In this document: positions 58,634 through 64,000 of the stretch, piece after piece | Numbering within the stretch: position 1 is the stretch's first letter | How the letters are laid out: every line of letters starts with the position of its first letter | From: Allomyces arbusculus | Lineage: Eukaryota; Blastocladiomycota; Blastocladiomycetes; Blastocladiales; Blastocladiaceae | NCBI GenBank assembly: GCA_027604705.1 | Contig: JADHYV010000033.1 | Coordinates: forward strand, 1-64,000 | Direction of reading: 5' to 3' | DNA: 64,000 nucleotides | Position numbers and translations under genes: made by a program | The notes under the pieces: model-generated | The model's input: the letters and a program-made list of their open reading frames with translations, nothing else | Databases searched by the model: none | What the model was told of the DNA's origin: nothing

Positions 58634-59039
58634 GGTGTGTCTCGGCGAGAGCGTCGAGCGGAGCGCACGGGTGCCGCTTGGAGGTGCACGTCGGATCGAT
58701 CAGGTGGTGGAGATTAGTTCCGGTCACGGTCGCGTTCTGCTCGAGCGAGGATTTGCATGACAGTGTCGTGCTTGGAGGGTGGGAGCTGATACGCTTCTTC
58801 GTCGTCGGAGCAAGTTCGGGATCACCATCTTGGCGCCGGTGGCGACGCGGTGCAAGCACGGGTGGGACCAGGTCTGCGGTGATCGTCGGTGCAGTGTCGA
58901 GGGTACGCGACGACGGGGGTACGGCGACACGGGCTCGTCGTCTCCGGACCCTGCAATTCGCTCGGTCCTACCAGTCCCAAAGCGCCGCGCAGTCGGCTCC
59001 AATTCTTCTCAACTGCACGCTCGAGCTAAAAGCGTACTC

Positions 59040-59230
59040 AGTCACGGCCTAGCGCCACCGCGCGCGACAGGACCGCTTGCACAGCACAACGCCAAACGCC
59101 GCGTGCTTGCTGAGCGTTTGCCGTGCGTGCGTTGCGGCTGCGGCCCAGTACAGCGATTCGGCGAGTAACGCGTTGCACTCTGTAACCCTGATCTCGGCCA
59201 GACTGACGCGCACGCCTGCACGACGTGGTG
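59040..59230 (-). pseudogene. Second-exon fragment of the same family (copy B)
   Basis: In one minus-strand frame: GVRVSLAEIRVTECNALLAE, SLYWAAAATHARQTL and FGVVLCKRSCRARWR. This parallels GVRVCLATTGAACLALLAES, PHWTAAEKHVRKTL and FAVVVCRRFCLTRWR of the 59628-60724 gene. The frame ends at a stop right after RARWR, and no first exon is found upstream. It is a degenerate fragment. Confidence 0.6.
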
Positions 59231-59627
59231 AGTCTCACTCTCCACCCTCTCACAACACGGCCAGACTTGACAGAGTATACTGATGGACCGAGCTTTGGCC
59301 GAGTGGGATCTCTTGGGAACTTGTGCTTGGTCTGAATCATCACACAGACCACGAACTGCTGCTTCTCGTTGATTCCATCTTTTTTTACGATCTGGAACAG
59401 CAAGAATTTCCAGGGCAGAGACCGATCGTCCCTCCACGCGAGGCATTCCTGATTCAATACATATCACAGACGCCTTGACAACAATCAAACACGGTTGCTG
59501 GGAAGGATGTCGGTGAGACACCTTCGCCAGCCAAAGGCTGTCCGAATGACAAGCATGGCGAACAACAGACATGGACAACAACCAGACCCGTCACATCACG
59601 CATGACTAACCCACACACAACATTCCT

Positions 59628-60724
59628 TTAACCACCTTGCACCGCAGAATCGGCCAACGCGCGTTCAATCTCTTCCTTGGAATACCCGAGCGCATGCATC
59701 CTCTCGCGCGTCGTGAGCCGCGCGCGCAGCATTTCCACGTGCACCATTCTCGCCTGCAGCTGCAAGTGGCCAAGGGCCAATGTAATCAACGGTGACGGCG
59801 CCGAGGGAGTGGAGAAGGGTGACAACGGTTGTAGAAGCGGCGTCGCGGGTTCTGCACCAGTGAGTCGCGCGCGTTTGACGGCCGGTGCGAGAGCAGCTGA
59901 GCGGTCAGCATCACGGGCACGTCGTCGGCGTGGTGGCGGTGACATAGGATCTTTGGAGAGGGTGAATGGTGAGGAAATGGGATGCTGAGAGATGCAAGAG
60001 GGCAAGGCGCGGGAAACGGCGCACCTTGGGGTCGTGCAGGAGTTCCCCAAGCCGAGTCGGGCACAGCCATTGGAAGCATCGATGATGACGCGGATGAGAG
60101 CGGCGTTGGCACGACCGAGTCAGCCGCATCGTCGTCGTGCGATCGATCTCCGCCCTCGTCTCTACACACCATGCTGGGTGTGAGCTCCTCCCCAACTGAT
60201 TTAACACGCCAATCAAGACGTACTTGACAACGGCCGCGCGCCACCGTGTCAAACAAAACCGCCTGCACACGACAACAGCAAACCCTTCATCCACGCCCAA
60301 CGTCTTGCGCACATGTTTTTCCGCCGCAGTCCAGTGCGGAGACTCGGCGAGTAATGCAAGACACGCTGCACCTGTGGTGGCCAGGCACACGCGCACGCCT
60401 AGAGTCGACCCGGTCCGACATGCGTGCGCGATGAGCGTCCTGTCCCAGACCGTCAATGCCCATCGACGACGTACTGCTGGACCGGCTCGAGTTGGACAGC
60501 TCCTTGGCAATGGGGCAGTCACGGCCTGCAGCCATACGTGGGCACGGGTACTCGGCAAGCTCGGCCGACAGGCACGCCGTGCACAAAAAGCAGTGGCCCG
60601 GCATGAACTTGCCCGCCCACCTGTACCGCGACCGCACTTTGGCTGGGCCCGGGTCAAAATAGAGCGTTATGCCGCGTGTGGAGGGGGCGGTGGCAGCGGC
60701 CGGGGTTGAGTCGGGCGGCGGCAT
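59628..60724 (-). CDS. Small cysteine-containing protein of a local, lineage-specific family (copy C)
   Basis: Unrecognised family; exon borders are tentative. Exon 1 runs from MPPPDSTPAAATAPSTRG (ATG at 60724) through LYFDPGPAKVRSRYRWAGKF, GHCFLCTACLS and YPCPRMAAGRDCP to about 60500. Its C-x2-C ... C-P-x-C spacing could bind zinc. Exon 2 (about 60440-60210) gives TLIAHACRTGSTLGVRVCLA, LLAESPHWTAAEKHVRKTLG and VVVCRRFCLTRWRAAVVKYV. A last exon ends with LQLQARMVHVEMLRARLTTR and LGYSKEEIERALADSAVQGG (stop at 59628), a helical, UBA-like end. A 61-bp intron with donor GTCCAA would join exons 1 and 2 in frame. The middle joining is not resolved. Two broken relatives lie just downstream. Confidence 0.5.
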
Positions 60725-62011
60725 AGTGCAAGGAAGACGAGTTGATATGATGTGAGTGCGTGTAGTGCGATACGTCGAGGTTGATTGTTGGTGTGCGTGC
60801 AGCAAGTAATTTGGTAAAGTCGAGCGCAAACGCGGTGGTGGAGGGCCATGGCAGGTTGGAGTCTGCCGCCTGAGTCACTGCGGCTGTGCAAGCCGGAGTG
60901 AACGTGAAGAATACCTGGTCAAGGCTCTGTTTTACCCTGGTATTGGCGTTATTGCCGCGACTGCGGCAACGCGTAGAGCGTATGGGGACGTCTGTGGCAA
61001 GTGTCTGCGATTGTTGGCGGCTGACACAATGCAACAATTGGCCATGGTCGCAGAAGGAAAGACACAGAGTGGGGTCGGCGTTGTCGTCAGTCGCGCCCTT
61101 GCCATCAACACTGTCATATTATAGCATGAGCAGCAACAAGTACTCGGTCGTGCGTGGCAGTGCACCACCACTTGAAGCGGGGGACAATCTAAAACTCCAT
61201 TTTGTGCGCATGTGCCGTGGCTGCAGCCCTGCACAGCGTTCTACTTGGCCAGCAACACGCGGCATCTTGCTCCCAATATCTTTGTAAGACACGAGCTTGA
61301 ACCAGCATTCGGTTTGTGTGGGATGGTCGGTTGTGGGTAGAGACCAAGTGATCTCTCACTGCACACGCACTTCTGGCTCGGCTTCTCACTAGCCGACCAG
61401 TCGCTGATATTTAGGCTGAGCACCATCAAGCTGTCGTCATACGGCCAACAGTTCTGGTAGCGAGTACTGGGGAAGACGGCCAGGTTGTGTTGTCGGGCGC
61501 CGTCACGCGACTCAGACCAGTTGACGGAGGATGCAAGCCTGCTGCGAACGGCAACAAAGACGCGTTTTCTACATTTAGCGGGAGACAACCTGCAAGTGGA
61601 ACGATGAATGATCGCGCGGCTGCGAGCCTGCGACCATCTGAGCAGGGCCATTGCCGCCGCGCCAGCGTAGACGACGTGCAACCGGCGTCCCCGAGCCGCG
61701 CGCACTTGGTGCATTCGCATGCCATTGCGTGTCCATTGATTCGGTCGCCCTGCGTGTCGCGAAAACGACTCGAATTTCCACCCGCAAAGGCACCGACGCT
61801 GCGCCGACCAACCCTCAAGCAACCGACGTTACGGCAGCGTTCGCGGCCTGCACGACTGTTCCGTTCCTATCACGCTCCACCATCTTGCACGCCGGTACCC
61901 GTGGTTGACGGCACCGGCAAGCTCCTCGCCGCCCTCAGCCTCGCCGTCTTCGCCATCCTCGTCACCCACCCCTGCCCCTTCCAGCCTGCCCCATCCAGCC
62001 GCTACGACACG
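60725..62011. other. Divergent intergenic region upstream of the Kv-type channel gene
   Basis: 1.29 kb between the cysteine-containing gene (leftward) and the channel gene (rightward). No gene seen. The channel frame is open from 61487, but the upstream part lacks an ATG in good context and reads as non-coding. Confidence 0.4.
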
Positions 62012-64000
62012 ATGCGCGCGCCGCGCGTTCACCCAACTGCGCCCGCCGGGTGGTCCGCAAGCACGTCCAATGGAACATCCAGCACCTCGCCTGCACGATC
62101 TGGCTCGCCGCCGCTCCCCGCGCCGCCACCAGACACGGATGCCCCACCTCCGGCGGTACCAGTACCCGCATCACGCTCGCCGTCGCCCTCGCCCCTGCTC
62201 AATGCCGTCCTGGCCCACGCGGCGGGCGCGCGGTCCGCGTCGGAGCTCCGGTCGAGCGTGAGTGCGCCGCCGGCTGGGGTCCTCCCGTTCCCGCACACGC
62301 TGCCGGCCATAATCGGCACATCCGCGTCCAACTCGCAGACGGCCATGGACCTCGTCATCTCCAACGAAGCGATCCGCACCGGGGCGCAATTACCGAGCAA
62401 GTCGCCGCTCGCCGTCTCGACGACGATTTTGCCGCCACCGCCACCACACGCACGGCCACCGCCCGCACCCGCGCAGCTCGACATGTCAGGGTCGGCGGCC
62501 ATCTTGCATATCCCCGACGCGGGCCGGCTCACGGTGCAAGGGAGGCGCCGGTCGTCGTCGGCGTCGTCGGCGTCGTCCGTGTTTGTCGCGGCGCGCGAGG
62601 CTGTGACGGGGACCTTGTCGAAAGCTGCGGAGGCGGTCACGGGCAAGTCGATGACGAATGTGCCGGGGATGGGATCGAGTAATTGGAGTATTGCAACGGG
62701 GCGCGACTTGTTGGACCTGCCGACGTGGCCGCCGCTGACGGGGTCTGGGCCCCGGGCGAGACGGAACGACTCGTTGCACGATCCGTGGTCTGCACGAGTT
62801 CAGAAGTGGCGCTTGACGGTGCACAGGATCTTGACCAAGCCGTCGGCGTCCCAGGTACGTTTTGGTCAATGTGTGTTCAGTCTTTTTTTGCGAAGAGCGA
62901 TGAACTGACAGCATCTCGCTCTAGGTCGGGATGGTCTTCAGCTGGCTGTTTCTTGCCACCGTCATGCTCTCCGTGTGCCTCATGGTTGCAGGTTGCGTGT
63001 GCGCTTCCCTCCACTCTCGTCATTTTGCCCATCGCAACTGACGTGCGCAAGCTTTTCGACGCTAGAATCCGACTCGGCCGCGAGTGCCAACCCGGCGCGG
63101 CAACAGATCCTCTACACGCTCGAGCTCGTCACGTCCATCTTCTTCACGGCCGAATACGTTTTGCGCATCGTCACCTGGCCCTCTACCAGCGCGCGCGCCT
63201 TCCTCTCCTCGATCCTCAACTGGACCGATGGGCTCGCGCTGCTTCCCTTCTGGCTCGGCCTCTCGCTCGGCGGCCCAACCGCGGCCGTCATGTCCCCCGG
63301 CAGTTCCGGACAGAGCACGGTGATTGGCGCGTGGCGTATCCTGACGCTCGGTCGTGTATTGCGCCTGTTCAAGGTGATTCGGCACTCGAAGCAGCTACGG
63401 CTCGCCTACCGCGCGTTCCGCAAATCGCGCGACGGAATCTTGATGCTCCTCTTCATTTTCGCGCTTGCGCTCGCCTTTTTCTCGAGCTTGATTTTCTTTG
63501 CCGAGTCGCAGGCGTGTGCGTACGATGATCGTGGGGTGCTCGTCTATACGTGGCCCGAGAACTTGGTGGGCGTGAATTGCGCGTTTCAGAGGTACGCATT
63601 TCCTCCTCGATGTTGGTTGCAGTTGCGTGAGAGCGCAGCGCATGGTTACTGACCCGCTTCGACGGCGTGTTTAGCATATTGGACGGCATGTGGTGGTGCA
63701 TTGTGACGATCACGTACGCAGCCTGCTCATTCTCGCGCAGAACCACGAGCTCACCGCTAACGTGACGTTGGGCCACGCAAGAACGACGGGGTACGGCGAC
63801 GTGGTTCCGAAAACGGTCTACGGCAAGCTCGTTGCAGCTGTCACGATGCTGGTAAGCTCTTGCGACGCCACACCGACGCGCCAACACGCACTGACTGATC
63901 TTGGACGCTGCCAGTGCGCCGTCATGATGTTCTCGTTCCCGATCACCATTTTCAGCCAATCGCTCGCTGACGTGTACCGAGTACGTTCGCCTTCCTCGAC
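62012..64000 (+). CDS. Kv-type voltage-gated potassium channel (3' end cut by window)
   Basis: Six exons visible (62012-62854, 62925-62991, 63066-63591, 63675-63713, 63782-63851, 63915-63980), all in phase. Residues 1-250 are Pro/Ser/Ala-rich and probably disordered. S1: VGMVFSWLFLATVMLSVCLM. S2: YTLELVTSIFFTAEYVLRIV with the conserved acidic residue. S3: ILNWTDGLALLPFWLGL. S4: WRILTLGRVLRLFKVIRHSK with basic residues every third position. S5: LMLLFIFALALAFFSSLIFF. The pore is spread over two tiny exons and reads MWWCIVTIT|TTGYGDVVPKTVYGK, the canonical K+ filter. S6: LCAVMMFSFPITIFSQSLAD. The donor at 63981 shows that coding continues beyond the window. There is no T1 domain upstream, unlike animal Shaker channels. 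Expected role: plasma-membrane K+ conductance in motile spores or hyphae (inference). Confidence 0.92.

Overview
This window looks like nuclear DNA of a zoosporic fungus, most plausibly a blastocladiomycete. That placement is inference. It rests on high GC, dense genes split by many short introns (mostly 65-110 bp), a fungus-specific WOPR (Gti1/Pac2) regulator, fungal-type Seb1, CWC24, Bna7, Bet3 and poly(A) polymerase proteins, and two potassium-channel-like genes of kinds common in flagellated fungi. I see no rRNA, tRNA, CRISPR array, virus-like element or intact transposon.

Layout, left to right. 0.2-8.9 kb: eIF3d, a membrane protein of unknown function, a mitochondrially targeted flavin-reductase-domain protein and a Seb1/Nrd1-type CID-RRM termination factor, all on the minus strand. 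9.7-20.4 kb: a small unknown gene with a long CT repeat in its intron, a signal-anchored single-pass membrane protein, the splicing factor CWC24, an unknown 401-residue protein and a WD40 protein. 21-30 kb: one giant gene (about 2,940 residues) with ankyrin repeats, a Ser/Pro-rich middle and a very long coiled coil. 30.4-41.1 kb: kynurenine formamidase (Bna7), a WOPR regulator, a GBP-family GTPase with a CaaX end, an EEF2KMT/Efm3-type methyltransferase and an isochorismatase-fold hydrolase. 41.7-47 kb: an RRM protein with an RS segment and long low-complexity repeats, and a secreted, membrane-anchored protein built of four nearly identical repeats. 47.5-55.3 kb: a cyclic-nucleotide-gated-type channel with an unusual selectivity filter, the TRAPP subunit Bet3 and poly(A) polymerase. 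56.7-60.7 kb: a decayed tandem copy of the poly(A) polymerase gene, then pieces of a small cysteine-containing family. 62 kb to the end: a Kv-type potassium channel cut by the window edge.

The genes do not form an operon-like pathway. Several are head-to-head pairs sharing short 5' regions (giant ankyrin gene/bna7, methyltransferase/isochorismatase-like, bet3/pap1, exported membrane protein/cwc24). Exon structures were built by eye from splice signals, reading-frame continuity and family conservation. Most junctions are strong, but positions may be off by a base or two, and weak junctions are flagged. The donor sites favour GTACG over the usual fungal GTAAGT/GTATGT.
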